Counted from the first letter of the stretch, positions 44,611-54,367 are shown. The stretch: DNA of 64,000 nucleotides from JBEBSD01 sp040394475 (GCA_040394475.1 JBEBSD010000013.1:39716-103715); one strand, 5' to 3'. Numbers and translations: made by a program. The notes: generated by a model not told the origin, from the letters alone.

Positions 44611-46746
44611 ATGTACCGACTAATTTTGACAGTTTGCTTGCTGACAGCCTCATCGATATTCTTTTCCCGATGTCAAACAAAAAATAGTTTTACGCTGGTA
44701 GACAATAAAAACAATGCGGTAATCATCCTGGCTGCATCCGAACCGGAATGCGTCCGGCTGGCTGTTCAGGACCTGACTACAGATATCGAAAAGATCACCG
44801 GCTCCCGGATCGCTATTGAAAACCAGCTCTCTCAGGGCGACACCAGACCGAAAGTAATTGTTGGCACCGCCGGACTTTCAGACAGCAACCTTAATCCGCA
44901 CCTGGCGTCTTACGCACAAATAAAAGGGAAATGGGAAGCTTACCAGATACAATCCGCAGACGGCAATCTCGTCATTGCCGGTAGCGATGAACGCGGCACC
45001 ATGTTTGGAGTTTACCGGTTTATTGAAGATTTTTTGGGTGTAGACCCCCTGTATTTTTGGTCCGATCATGCTCCCGAAAAGAAAAGTGTTTTGACATGGG
45101 ACAACATTTCGGTCACGCAAGCATCACCAACATTCAACTACAGGGGATGGTTTATCAATGATGAAGACCTTCTTAGCGAATGGCATGAAAGCGGAGGAGT
45201 CAGGAACATCGATTATGCCTTTTACGGACAGGTTGTGAACCCGGATATCATGGAGAAAGTCGTGGAATCACTCGTCCGGCTTCGAATGAACCTGATCATT
45301 CCTGCCAGTTTTATCGATATCCGAAATCCGGCAGAGGCCCGGCTGGTGCAGGTGGCAGCGAAACGCGGCGTATTTCTCTCGATGCATCACATAGAGCCAA
45401 TGGGTGTCAGCGCGTTTACGTTCTTTAATTACTGGAAAGAAAAAACGGGTGAGAAACCGCTCTTCTCTTTCTTTAGCAGCCGCGAGAAATTAGAAGAAGT
45501 ATGGCGTGTCTATGCAGAAGAATGGGCTAAATACCCGAACGTGATCTGGCAGATCGGGCTTAGGGGAATTGCCGACCGCCCGATGTGGATGGCAGATCCG
45601 GGAATCTCTCAAAACAGCGAAGATCGTGGAAAACTCATCTCAGAAGCCATGCAAACGCAACGTGAGCTAATCGCATCAGTCGATAAGCGCCCCTCCCCGC
45701 CGATGACAACGACGCTCTGGATGGAAGGGTCAGCTCTCAACAAGGAAGGTTTCTTGAAAATACCCGAAAATACGACCATTGTTTTCTCGGACAACTCGCC
45801 GGGCTGGAAATGGCAGGACGATTTCTATCAGACCGACCGGATCCCCGAAAACACGTACGGCGTCTACTATCACCACCAACTTTGGGGTTCGGGTCCGCAC
45901 CTGGCGCAGGGAGTCCCTCCGCATCAGACATACCGTGTATTTAAAGACGCTGTTGAAAAAGGGGCTACCGAGTACGCGATACTCAACGTCTCCAATATCA
46001 GACAATTCTTGCTGGGCCTGTCCTCTTCCGGACAACTGCTCTACAACTTTGATCAGTACTCGCCGGAGACTTTTGTAAAGAATTGGGCCGCCGGCAGATT
46101 TGACAGCAACGAGCAGGAAGTGACCGACCTCTACCAGGCATATTTTGACGGGTTTGTGATGAGCGATTCTCAAAAAGTTCCAATGTTACTTGACGGCCAG
46201 ATCCGAAGCTTTGCCAGGACATTGTTGTCAGATTTAAAAAAACAGCTTGCCGACCCCGTCAAATACGAAAGAGAGCAAAAGGCCGGCGGACAAAACAAAA
46301 ACATTGTTCATGATCCTAACCTGGCGATCAGCGACATGCACCCGAAACCCAAAGACAATGGGGAACTGCTTGAGAAAGCGATGTTACAGAAAAAGAACCA
46401 CGGCGCAGCCCTCGAAAAGGGATTGGCATTCGTACAGCAGCTTAACCCGGAAGAACAAGAGTTGCTCAATACCAATATCATTTCGCACCTCAAAATCATG
46501 ATCGGACTGGAGGATTGGCTGATCGCTATTCTAAAAACAAAGAACGCATGGAATGACGGGGACAAAGAAGAGGCCCGGGCTGCGATTCAAGAGGCCTTGA
46601 ACGCCTTCACTACTATCCGGGATGGCCAACATTTTCATGTAAAGGGCGAAAAATGGGAAAATTGGTACAGAGGTGAAAAAAAGATGAATATCAACGACTG
46701 CGAAGCATTGACGAATCAAATCGCGCTGCTTATCAACGCGAAATGA
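44611..46746 (+). CDS. GH115-like alpha-glucuronidase, lipoprotein
   Basis: Protein of 711 aa, shorter than usual GH115 enzymes (often 800-1000 aa), perhaps lacking C-terminal domains. The N-terminal zincin-like domain (about 25-165) contains ECVRLAVQDLTTDIEKITGS and GSDERGTMFGVYRFIEDFLG. The barrel begins with the GH115 hallmark YRGWFINDEDLLSEWHE (about 177-193), then GVFLSMHHIEPMGV and YPNVIWQIGLRG. GH115 enzymes remove (4-O-methyl-)glucuronic acid from polymers. Start at 44611 chosen for the signal sequence, ending at C21 in FFSRCQTK; the Arg before Cys makes lipidation less certain. The downstream GH39-like gene fits xylan- or arabinogalactan-type side-chain removal. Confidence 0.82.
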   Translation: MYRLILTVCLLTASSIFFSRCQTKNSFTLVDNKNNAVIILAASEPECVRLAVQDLTTDIEKITGSRIAIENQLSQGDTRPKVIVGTAGLSDSNLNPHLASYAQIKGKWEAYQIQSADGNLVIAGSDERGTMFGVYRFIEDFLGVDPLYFWSDHAPEKKSVLTWDNISVTQASPTFNYRGWFINDEDLLSEWHESGGVRNIDYAFYGQVVNPDIMEKVVESLVRLRMNLIIPASFIDIRNPAEARLVQVAAKRGVFLSMHHIEPMGVSAFTFFNYWKEKTGEKPLFSFFSSREKLEEVWRVYAEEWAKYPNVIWQIGLRGIADRPMWMADPGISQNSEDRGKLISEAMQTQRELIASVDKRPSPPMTTTLWMEGSALNKEGFLKIPENTTIVFSDNSPGWKWQDDFYQTDRIPENTYGVYYHHQLWGSGPHLAQGVPPHQTYRVFKDAVEKGATEYAILNVSNIRQFLLGLSSSGQLLYNFDQYSPETFVKNWAAGRFDSNEQEVTDLYQAYFDGFVMSDSQKVPMLLDGQIRSFARTLLSDLKKQLADPVKYEREQKAGGQNKNIVHDPNLAISDMHPKPKDNGELLEKAMLQKKNHGAALEKGLAFVQQLNPEEQELLNTNIISHLKIMIGLEDWLIAILKTKNAWNDGDKEEARAAIQEALNAFTTIRDGQHFHVKGEKWENWYRGEKKMNINDCEALTNQIALLINAK

Positions 46747-46835
46747 CAGTCGGCTTCGGGGTAAATACCACCTGGGACAGCGAAGTAGCACCCGTTACTA
46801 AAAACATTCAAAATAGGTACAACTAAAATTCGACC

Positions 46836-48269
46836 ATGAATCCCTGTAAATCTTTTCTGCTATCCGGAACCGCGTTTTTATTGGCGGCAGTATTTTTTAC
46901 GTCTGCCGCCCAGATCCTTCCCGAACCGTCCGGATTTCAGCACATCGGAACCTATAAGCCCCGCCTGACCAAAGATATAAAAGCCTCAAGCTGGTCTATC
47001 GGCGCCGAAACTATGGACCGAGACTACACCGATTACCAGTCATTCAAATATTACCTGGATTCCCTGGGGGCCAAAAGGATACGGCTTCAGGGAGGATGGG
47101 CTAAGTGCGAAAAAGAAAAAGGCACCTATGATTTTGCCTGGCTGGATGCGGTAATACCGGATGCTCACCAACGCGGAGTAGCCCCCTGGGTGGAATTATC
47201 GTATGGCAACCCGATCTATGAAGGCGGCGGAGAAGCCAAGCTGGCGGGGCGCATTCCGACTTCGGAAGCCGCACTGCAGGCATGGGATAATTGGGTAAGG
47301 GCCATCGTCACCCGCTATAAGGATTACGTAGTTGAATGGGAAATTTGGAATGAACCCGACATCAACAAACTAAACACAGGCGAAGAATTTGCCGATTTTT
47401 ACGTTCGTACCGCCAAAGTCGTGCACGCGGTCGATCCCAAAGCCCGCTTTTTGGCAATCGGCGCCGCTTACGTACCGGGCACTGCATTTCTGCGCCCGTT
47501 TCTTGATCGTATGAAAGCGCTTAATGCCCTTAAACTGATTGACGTTCTGACATATCATGGCTATTCACCCAATCCGGATGCCTCCTACCCTAAAATTGAA
47601 GAAATGCGACAACTCACCTGGAGCTACAATCCGAAGATCGAATTTATGCAGGGCGAAAATGGTGCGCCTTCTACGCCCGCCAAAGAAACGGTGGGCGCAA
47701 TGTCGAATTTAGACTGGACGGAACTCAGCCAGGCCAAGTGGGACTTACGCAGAATGTTGGGCGACCATGGCAGGGGTATTGCCACCAACCTGTTCACGAT
47801 CAGCGACATTCGCTATGCACCGGGTGACCATATGGTAGGGCTGAATACCAAAGGAATCTTGAAAACCAATCCTGACAAAAGTATTGAACGCCCCAAGCTG
47901 GCCTTCAGAGCAGCTCAGAATGTCTTTTCCATTTTTGATTCAGAACTTAAAGCCCTTATCCACGAAACTCCGGTTACCGATCAGGAAAACCAGTCGGCGT
48001 TTGCTTATAAACATCAAAAATCAGGAAAAATGGCCTTCACCATTTGGTGCAATGAAGGGCGCCCTGCGGAAACTTATACCCCGAAAAGCAGCAAGATAGT
48101 GGTCAAGGGCACCTTTAAAGAGCCGGTTTACGTCGAACTTATCTCCGGAAGAATATATGCAATTCCAAAAGCAAACTACAAGAAATCAGGCTCCTCTTTT
48201 ACATTTACGGGCATCCCGGTCATCGATTCACCGATCCTGATTATAGAAAAATCCATTCTTCGTTTATAA
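46836..48269 (+). CDS. GH39-like exported glycoside hydrolase (clan GH-A)
   Basis: Exported enzyme of 477 aa; signal peptide 1-25 (FFTSAAQ). A TIM barrel carries the retaining clan GH-A pair: E173 in IWNEPD as acid/base and E274 in FMQGENGAPS as nucleophile. Early barrel motifs AKRIRLQGGWAKCEKEKGTY and DYVVEWEIWNEP resemble GH39 beta-xylosidases and relatives. The C-terminal 100 residues form a small beta domain. The exact family could also be a neighbouring GH-A family. In this locus it would trim sugars from uronate-bearing oligosaccharides. Confidence 0.75.
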   Translation: MNPCKSFLLSGTAFLLAAVFFTSAAQILPEPSGFQHIGTYKPRLTKDIKASSWSIGAETMDRDYTDYQSFKYYLDSLGAKRIRLQGGWAKCEKEKGTYDFAWLDAVIPDAHQRGVAPWVELSYGNPIYEGGGEAKLAGRIPTSEAALQAWDNWVRAIVTRYKDYVVEWEIWNEPDINKLNTGEEFADFYVRTAKVVHAVDPKARFLAIGAAYVPGTAFLRPFLDRMKALNALKLIDVLTYHGYSPNPDASYPKIEEMRQLTWSYNPKIEFMQGENGAPSTPAKETVGAMSNLDWTELSQAKWDLRRMLGDHGRGIATNLFTISDIRYAPGDHMVGLNTKGILKTNPDKSIERPKLAFRAAQNVFSIFDSELKALIHETPVTDQENQSAFAYKHQKSGKMAFTIWCNEGRPAETYTPKSSKIVVKGTFKEPVYVELISGRIYAIPKANYKKSGSSFTFTGIPVIDSPILIIEKSILRL

Positions 48270-48408
48270 GCACCTGAAATTAACAGCTGTGGCATTCAGG
48301 CAGAGGCGCACAGTGTTTCAGGAGCAACCCTGACAGCTTTTATTGCTAAAAAGCAGTATTGCCGTTGACAGGCCATTTACGAGATAACCATTACTAAATA
48401 ATTCACAA

Positions 48409-50070
48409 ATGAACCAACTCCAAACCCTTGATTATATCGCCATTGTGCTGTACATGTTAATTATGTCGGGCATTGGAATTTTCCTGGGACGTTTTGTAAA
48501 AAACATCAATGATTACTTTAAAGGGGGTAGCGGAGTGTCCTGGATTGGAGGAGGGATCAGCAATTTTATGACCAAATTCAGCACCGTGATCTTCGTAGCG
48601 TATGCAGGTATTGCCTACCAGGATGGCCTGGTGGCAATTACGGTGCTGTGGAGTACAATCTTTCCCTCGCTGATTGCTGTTGCCTACTTTGCGAAACGCT
48701 GGAAAAGAGCAGGGATCATTAGTCCGGTAGAGTTCCTGGAGACGCGTTATAACGCTCCTATCAGGCAGATTTTCTCATGGAGCGGCGTCGTTTTTAAGTT
48801 ACTCGACGATATGATAAAGCTGTATGCAATCGGACTTTTTGTGACAGCCGCGTCCGGGATTTCTTTTGAAACTGCAGTAATTGGCTGCGGTATTGTTGTG
48901 ACGTTGTACACGGTAATTGGAGGATTTTGGGCCGTCATCGTAACCGATGTGGTGCAGTTTGTCATTCTCTTTATCGCAACCCTCATTTTAGTCCCGTTAT
49001 CTTACCAGGCAGCGGGGGGAATAGCAAATATGCAGGCGATAATCCCTGAAAATATGACATGGTTTAACGGCGAAAAAGGGATGCCATGGTTTCTGGTGGC
49101 TTACTACGTATTAATCATCATACGCTACAGCGGCAACTGGACTTTCATACAACGGTTTTACAGCGCGAAGACGGAAGCCGACGGTCAGAAGCTCGGATTA
49201 TTCTCGGCGCTTTTGTTTTTTATTTTCCCGATCATTTTCCTTTTCCCGCCTATTGCGGCCCGTGTAATCATCCCCGACCTCCCAAATCCGGAAATGGCCT
49301 ATGTGAGCCTTTGCCTGGAACTGCTTCCGCAAGGGATTATGGGCCTGATGATGGCGGCGATGTTTTCGGCAACCATGTCGGTACTGAGTGCCGAATACAA
49401 TGTGACAGCAAGTGTGCTTACCAGAGATATTTACCAGCGGGTATTCAGGCCTAATGCCAGCGGCACAGAAGCGCTCCTGGTAGGCAGGATCATGACTTTT
49501 CTCGTAGGAACTGTTGTTACAGTCGGAGCGCTGTTTGTAGCCGGATTCGGCGGAGCATTTGAAGCGAACAAATTACTTGGAGGCGTATTTGCGGTTCCCA
49601 TGATTATTCCTGTCATTTTCGGCATCCTGATGCGCAAGCCAAGGCCCTGGGGTGCGCTGGCGACCTTATTTCTGGGGATTGCCCTGGGTTTTATTCTAAA
49701 CGCGAACAAGTCGGTATCGTGGGAGATGGCAACCCTTGCCGAGATTGCATTTTGCATGATCATTTTTGTCGCATCGGGCTTTTTCCCTTCAAAAGATGCT
49801 GGTTACAACCAGAAAGTAGCAGCATTTTTCCATAAACTGTCCATCCCTTTTGTGCCGGATGCGGCATCCGGTAAAGCAGATGCGTTTGCAGATGCAATTC
49901 AACTTATGTATGGAATTGCCTTTGCGCTTACCGGTACAATGTTCGTGATCATGGGCTTTCCTTCCCGTGAGGAGATCAGCGGGCAGTTAGCAATAGGATC
50001 CGGGTTCGTATGCCTGCTTACCGGCTTATTTTTATATTTCAAAAAACGAAACATCGAAACAAATGAATAA
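48409..50070 (+). CDS. Sodium:solute symporter (SSS family)
   Basis: Inner-membrane symporter of 553 aa with about 14 hydrophobic helices. SSS signatures include NINDYFKGGSGVSWIGGGIS near the N-terminus, GFWAVIVTDVVQFVILFIA and a helix-8 region AAMFSATMSVLSAEYNVTAS. It likely takes up uronate-containing mono- or oligosaccharides released by the enzymes above. The end overlaps the next gene by 8 bp, so it is coupled to the cytosolic catabolic genes. Confidence 0.92.
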   Translation: MNQLQTLDYIAIVLYMLIMSGIGIFLGRFVKNINDYFKGGSGVSWIGGGISNFMTKFSTVIFVAYAGIAYQDGLVAITVLWSTIFPSLIAVAYFAKRWKRAGIISPVEFLETRYNAPIRQIFSWSGVVFKLLDDMIKLYAIGLFVTAASGISFETAVIGCGIVVTLYTVIGGFWAVIVTDVVQFVILFIATLILVPLSYQAAGGIANMQAIIPENMTWFNGEKGMPWFLVAYYVLIIIRYSGNWTFIQRFYSAKTEADGQKLGLFSALLFFIFPIIFLFPPIAARVIIPDLPNPEMAYVSLCLELLPQGIMGLMMAAMFSATMSVLSAEYNVTASVLTRDIYQRVFRPNASGTEALLVGRIMTFLVGTVVTVGALFVAGFGGAFEANKLLGGVFAVPMIIPVIFGILMRKPRPWGALATLFLGIALGFILNANKSVSWEMATLAEIAFCMIIFVASGFFPSKDAGYNQKVAAFFHKLSIPFVPDAASGKADAFADAIQLMYGIAFALTGTMFVIMGFPSREEISGQLAIGSGFVCLLTGLFLYFKKRNIETNE

Positions 50071-50761
50071 TTTAACAAACAAGGTAGTCTTTATTACAGG
50101 TGCAGCAAGCGGGATTGGCAAAGCGACGGCATTGATGCTGCTGGAAGCAGGCGCAAAGGTCTTTGATTTCAGCCGCAACAATCAGCTCGCCGACGAGGTT
50201 TCGTCCGATAACCTCATCTCCTTCCGTGGCAACGTGGCAGTAGAAAAGGATGTCATTTCGGGATTCGCAGCATGCGTGAATGCTTTCGGTACCGTAGATG
50301 TTTTGCTCAATAACGCAGGGTTAGGCCTGCTGACTCCTGATCTTTCAGAAGCATCTATGGCCGATTTCGAGGCAATGATGGAGGTCAATATCAAAGGTGT
50401 ATTTCTTTGTAATCGGGAGGCGCTCAAAATCATGAAACCTAAACAAACGGGCCATATACTTACCGTGATCTCGATGGCCGGACAGCGTACAAACCCCAAC
50501 GCTCCCGTTTATTGTGCTTCCAAGTTTGGAGCGCGGGGGTTGAGCAGCGGACTGGCCGATCAGGCCCTGAAACTGGGTATCAAGGTCACCGACATCAATC
50601 CCGGCCCTACAGACAGCAATTACTGGGGCGACCGGAAGGTCCCGCGCGAAAAATTCCTCCAAACTGAAGACGTAGCCCGGGTAATAACATTTGTTCTCAG
50701 TCAACCTGAATACGTATTGATACGTGAAATTAATTTTGATAACATGAAATTTTTAGCCTAA
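50063..50761 (+). CDS. SDR-family oxidoreductase of the uronate locus
   Basis: Cytosolic SDR of 232 aa. Motifs: TGAASGIGKATALML (10-24), NNAGLG near 84, catalytic Ser in VISMAG, YCASKFGARG with the YxxxK pair. It overlaps the symporter gene by 8 bp and the RraA gene by 1 bp, so it acts in the same pathway. It differs from KduD upstream and likely handles another keto/hydroxy acid step. The substrate is unknown. Confidence 0.88.
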   Translation: MNNLTNKVVFITGAASGIGKATALMLLEAGAKVFDFSRNNQLADEVSSDNLISFRGNVAVEKDVISGFAACVNAFGTVDVLLNNAGLGLLTPDLSEASMADFEAMMEVNIKGVFLCNREALKIMKPKQTGHILTVISMAGQRTNPNAPVYCASKFGARGLSSGLADQALKLGIKVTDINPGPTDSNYWGDRKVPREKFLQTEDVARVITFVLSQPEYVLIREINFDNMKFLA

Positions 50762-51450
50762 TGGACGCAAAAGGACAACACACCCACTCCCCCTATCCAA
50801 TACCGGTGGCTGAAATGAGGGAACGTTACCTCAGGCTTTACTCTGGTGCAGTTAATGATGTTCTCCGTTTTAATTACCAGATGCATGCAACTAGTCTGCC
50901 GGCTTCTTTCGCCCCCCTCCGGGAGGAAATGAAGCTGGCTGGGATAGCATTTACTGTTAAAGGCGGGCCTGACATCACGACGGACGGCGAGTTTGAAATG
51001 CGGGCCCAAATGCTTGAATCACTGCATGCCGACTCAGTCGTTGTATGGGATTGCACCGGCGATACTGTTACTTCGCAATGGGGAGAAGTAATGACGATGG
51101 CTGCCATGAAAACATCTTGCAGGGGTGCGGTGGTAAACGGAATCAGGGATACGCTCGCAATTTTGAATCTGGGGTTTCCTGTTTTCTACAAATACAAAGC
51201 CAATACAGGCATGCTGGGCCGCTTCCGCATGTACCATTACCAAAAATCAATATTAATGGGCGAAGTAATCGTAAATCCGGGAGACTGGGTTTTTGGTGAC
51301 GTTGATGGGGTTATTTCCATTCCTCAGGCAATTGCGTTTGACGTATTGGTAGCAACGGAAAAGCTGCTATTTAAAGAGGTCGAGATTCGGGAAATGGTAG
51401 AAAGTGGTATGAAGCCCACAGATGTGGTCAAAAATGGGGGATATTTTTAA
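50761..51450 (+). CDS. RraA-family aldolase-like protein
   Basis: Protein of 229 aa of the RraA/HMG aldolase superfamily (4-hydroxy-4-methyl-2-oxoglutarate aldolase and relatives), not an RNase E regulator here. Key catalytic features are intact: W107-G108-E109 in SQWGEVMTMAA, R129-D130 in AVVNGIRDTLA, and DWVFGDVDGVISIPQAIA, matching the GD-VVGDADGVVVIP block. Such enzymes cleave 2-oxo-4-hydroxy acids to pyruvate or oxaloacetate. Its ATG overlaps the SDR stop and it abuts the lyase gene with no gap. Aldol cleavage of a uronate-derived deoxy-keto acid is a reasonable but unproven role. Confidence 0.85.
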   Translation: MDAKGQHTHSPYPIPVAEMRERYLRLYSGAVNDVLRFNYQMHATSLPASFAPLREEMKLAGIAFTVKGGPDITTDGEFEMRAQMLESLHADSVVVWDCTGDTVTSQWGEVMTMAAMKTSCRGAVVNGIRDTLAILNLGFPVFYKYKANTGMLGRFRMYHYQKSILMGEVIVNPGDWVFGDVDGVISIPQAIAFDVLVATEKLLFKEVEIREMVESGMKPTDVVKNGGYF

Positions 51451-53505
51451 ATGGCTATTTTTTTAAACGAAGCGGAAAAAAGGCTGCTTACTGTAAAAAA
51501 GGGGGATCACGATTCGCTGCCGGGCCGGTTCTGCGCTGCGCTGCATAAAAGAGTAAATGAGCGGGTGGAATGGGGTACCCTTCTGGGGCCTTCTGCCACT
51601 ACGCTCTGGTGGCACTCTGCTGCGGAATACCTCTCGGATGGTGCAATGGCTTACGCCCTGGATCCCAATCCGCCACTGGCGGCCTGGCTCAGAATGGTTA
51701 CCCTGGATATCGTCAGAAAATCGGCGTATGACTGGGTGGGGCCGGCTTTCCGGGACCATTCCGAGCCGCTGACCGGCCACTTGGAAACAGCACATCTGTG
51801 CTGGGGCGTGTCAGCGGTATACGACCTGGCCCGGGATGCCTTTTCAGAAGAGGAACAAGCCGAAATACAGACGGCACTCCACAGCAAAGGGATTACACTT
51901 TGTCAGAATTGGATCAGGAAAAACCAACACCTGGCCAATTGGCGCAGCGTAATGGTGAGTGGCGCAATAGTTGCGGCAGTTGCAACAGGAAATGAAACGC
52001 TTGTATCGGAACTGATTCCGGAACTTATAATATGCCATCAGGCATTGCAGGATGACGGATCTTACGGCGAATCGTTGCAGTATGGCAACTACCTGGTACT
52101 GGCCCTCACCTTTGCCCGTGAAGCCTTAATAAGAAGCTATCCGGAATTGTGGGCTGCTTACGAAAGACCTTCATTTGAAAAATGCATCAACTGGTTTGCA
52201 GCCAGTATGTTTTATGCAAAACCACTGGCGGGATGGGGTAACGAACCGCGGGCGAGGGCTGCCAATTTCAACGACAGTGCAGCGCTTTTCAGGCCGTCCG
52301 GTGACGTGCTGTTACACATAGCCGTACGCGGTAATTCACCCGTTGAGAGAGGATTGGCCAAGTGGCTTTTTGAAAAGTATTATTCCCATTTTCCGGAGCA
52401 GGGACCGCACCATCTCGCCACACTGGGAATGAGCAATGACTGGGGTTTTCTGACCTTGCCGCTGCTGACCTATGACACCAATAGTTTGTCGCCATCGCAG
52501 GCCAAGCTACCAGTCGCAATGAGCTTTTCTAACGGAAATGGGTTTATCCGGGACCAATGGGACGGGAAAACCATTCTGGCTGTCAATGGCGGCAGCGACC
52601 CTTTGAACGGACTGGGACACCTTCATGGCGATTTGAATAGCTTTGTCGTGGTTCATAATCGCGAACGACTACTGGCCGACCCGGGTCATAGCTGTTATCG
52701 AAACCTGATTCATGGCCTTGAAAGCAGTTCTCAAACCCACAATACTTGTACGTTTTTGATTGAAAAGGAATCATTGGGTTTGCAGGAAGACCTGGCAAAA
52801 GCCGCTTTATTGGAACAAAAAAGTGTCTTTCCAAGAAGAATCATTCATAACGGCGTTGCCGGTGATAAAATAAACAGAGGGGACCAACGGCTGCTGTGCA
52901 GTCATAACGATGTGGTATCGGTGATCGGAGCTGAATGTGCAAAGGCCTATGGTCGACCGATCCGGGAATTTTCGCGCTTTTGGATACTCGCAGGAAGTCA
53001 CGTATTATTTATCATCGACAAAATTGAGGCAGACTATCCTGTTACGACACTCTGGAACTGGGTAGTAAACAACCGTGACAGAAACACCGCATGGAGCAAA
53101 GAAGGCAACTGTCTGACAATATCCAAAAACGATTCGGGAATGAAAGTGTTTCATGGAGGCACCGGCAGTTGGGCCCATCCGGTATACGGGTTCTTACACG
53201 ACGCGTATCATCCCGAACCTAACCAATTGGGCGAAGGGAGCGCAGGTGACAGTCTGCTCTTCCGATTTTCCGAAACCGGCAAGCTGAGCAACAGAACTGT
53301 GGTACATGCTATCGCCCTGGATCAACCGGGTATTTTAGATACCTGGCAATGCGACTCTTCCGACGCCGGGTATACGCTTCAAAATGGACAGCGAAAATGG
53401 ACCCTGAAACTAAATCACGACGGTTGGATGTCAGTCATCTCCGGCCACAACCGGAAGTGGGATATCAAACAGGTTGATCAGCACTATCAGTTGATCAAAA
53501 GATAA
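51451..53505 (+). CDS. Heparinase II/III-fold polysaccharide lyase, cytosolic
   Basis: Lyase-like protein of 684 aa without signal peptide, so it should act in the cytosol on imported oligosaccharides. The toroid half (about 1-340) contains QHLANWRSVMVSGAIVAA (N163) and DGSYGESLQYGNY (Y205), resembling catalytic Asn and Tyr positions of this fold. The heparinase II/III beta-sandwich starts about 370: GLGHLHGDLNSFVVVHNRE (H390, H392, D394), then LLADPGHSCY. Lyases of this fold act by beta-elimination on uronic acids (alginate, heparan-type, others). The start codon follows the RraA stop directly. The substrate is unknown. Confidence 0.85.
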   Translation: MAIFLNEAEKRLLTVKKGDHDSLPGRFCAALHKRVNERVEWGTLLGPSATTLWWHSAAEYLSDGAMAYALDPNPPLAAWLRMVTLDIVRKSAYDWVGPAFRDHSEPLTGHLETAHLCWGVSAVYDLARDAFSEEEQAEIQTALHSKGITLCQNWIRKNQHLANWRSVMVSGAIVAAVATGNETLVSELIPELIICHQALQDDGSYGESLQYGNYLVLALTFAREALIRSYPELWAAYERPSFEKCINWFAASMFYAKPLAGWGNEPRARAANFNDSAALFRPSGDVLLHIAVRGNSPVERGLAKWLFEKYYSHFPEQGPHHLATLGMSNDWGFLTLPLLTYDTNSLSPSQAKLPVAMSFSNGNGFIRDQWDGKTILAVNGGSDPLNGLGHLHGDLNSFVVVHNRERLLADPGHSCYRNLIHGLESSSQTHNTCTFLIEKESLGLQEDLAKAALLEQKSVFPRRIIHNGVAGDKINRGDQRLLCSHNDVVSVIGAECAKAYGRPIREFSRFWILAGSHVLFIIDKIEADYPVTTLWNWVVNNRDRNTAWSKEGNCLTISKNDSGMKVFHGGTGSWAHPVYGFLHDAYHPEPNQLGEGSAGDSLLFRFSETGKLSNRTVVHAIALDQPGILDTWQCDSSDAGYTLQNGQRKWTLKLNHDGWMSVISGHNRKWDIKQVDQHYQLIKR

Positions 53506-53579
53506 AATGGACGTGAGAACCGGTATTCCTGCAGGCTTTCCTAAATGAGTAGTCTTTTACTAACTATTATTTATTCAAA

Positions 53580-53972
53580 ATGAAATTTCTGGGAATAGAC
53601 CATCCGGCAGTTGCCGCCGACAACACAGAACGACTTTCTGACTGGTATTGTAAGGTTTTGGGCTATGAGCAATGGTTTCACCATCAATTTGACGATCCTT
53701 CGAAATCAGTGCGGATACTCAAAGCACCGGACGGCACCTTACTTGAAGTCATGCCGAAGGATGATACCGACAGACCCAAAAGAACCACATGGACCCCGGG
53801 GTGGTCACACCTTGCGATAAGGGTAGAAAACATCGATAGCGCCATCGAACATTTGGACAACAATCACGTCATCTGGGCAGGGGCGCTTACAAAAGCAATC
53901 GGCGGTGGGCGCGTGCGCAATCTGCTGGATCCGGAAGGCAATCTTTTACAAATTTTAGAAAGACATTTTTAA
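53580..53972 (+). CDS. VOC-family protein (first of a tandem pair)
   Basis: Glyoxalase/VOC-fold protein of 130 aa. Likely metal ligands: H8 in GIDHPAVA, E56 in LLEVM, H77 in GWSHLAI and Q124 in NLLQILE, where many relatives have Glu. VOC proteins use the metal for isomerisation, lyase or dioxygenase chemistry. Closely similar to the next gene (shared DHPAVAA, DWYC-VLG, PGWSH, DPEGN-LQI-ER), 8 bp downstream. Within this uronate operon an isomerase or ring-opening step is plausible. Confidence 0.88.
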   Translation: MKFLGIDHPAVAADNTERLSDWYCKVLGYEQWFHHQFDDPSKSVRILKAPDGTLLEVMPKDDTDRPKRTTWTPGWSHLAIRVENIDSAIEHLDNNHVIWAGALTKAIGGGRVRNLLDPEGNLLQILERHF

Positions 53973-53980
53973 GACAGATA

Positions 53981-54367
53981 ATGGCAAACTTTAGAATAAA
54001 AGGACTCGATCACCCGGCTGTAGCAGCTGAAAATGTAGATGCGCTTGCAGATTGGTATTGTGACGTACTGGGCTTTGAAAAGCTCTTTAAAGATCCGCGC
54101 CCGATCTGGCTGTTAAAAGCCCCCGACAGCACGATACTGGAAATATTGCCGGTTGATTCAAATCCAAGGCCAATCCGGACGAACCTGACTCCCGGCTGGT
54201 CGCACGTTGCATTTGAAGTGGATGACATCCAGGCGGGTATCGAGCATCTGGACAGCCATACTGTTAAATGGTCCAGCGTATTGTCACCGGCCACCGGCGG
54301 CGGCCAGGTACGCACATTTTTTGACCCAGAAGGAAATGTGCTGCAAATAGTTGAGCGGCCCCGGTAA
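53981..54367 (+). CDS. VOC-family protein (second of a tandem pair)
   Basis: VOC-fold protein of 128 aa, paralogue of the gene just upstream. Ligand candidates: H11 in GLDHPAVA, E54 in ILEIL, H75 in GWSHVAF and Q122 in VLQIVE. The 8-bp spacing and similarity indicate recent tandem duplication; the two may form a heterodimer or act on different stereoisomers. It lacks the FHHQFD stretch of its partner near residue 33. Confidence 0.88.
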   Translation: MANFRIKGLDHPAVAAENVDALADWYCDVLGFEKLFKDPRPIWLLKAPDSTILEILPVDSNPRPIRTNLTPGWSHVAFEVDDIQAGIEHLDSHTVKWSSVLSPATGGGQVRTFFDPEGNVLQIVERPR

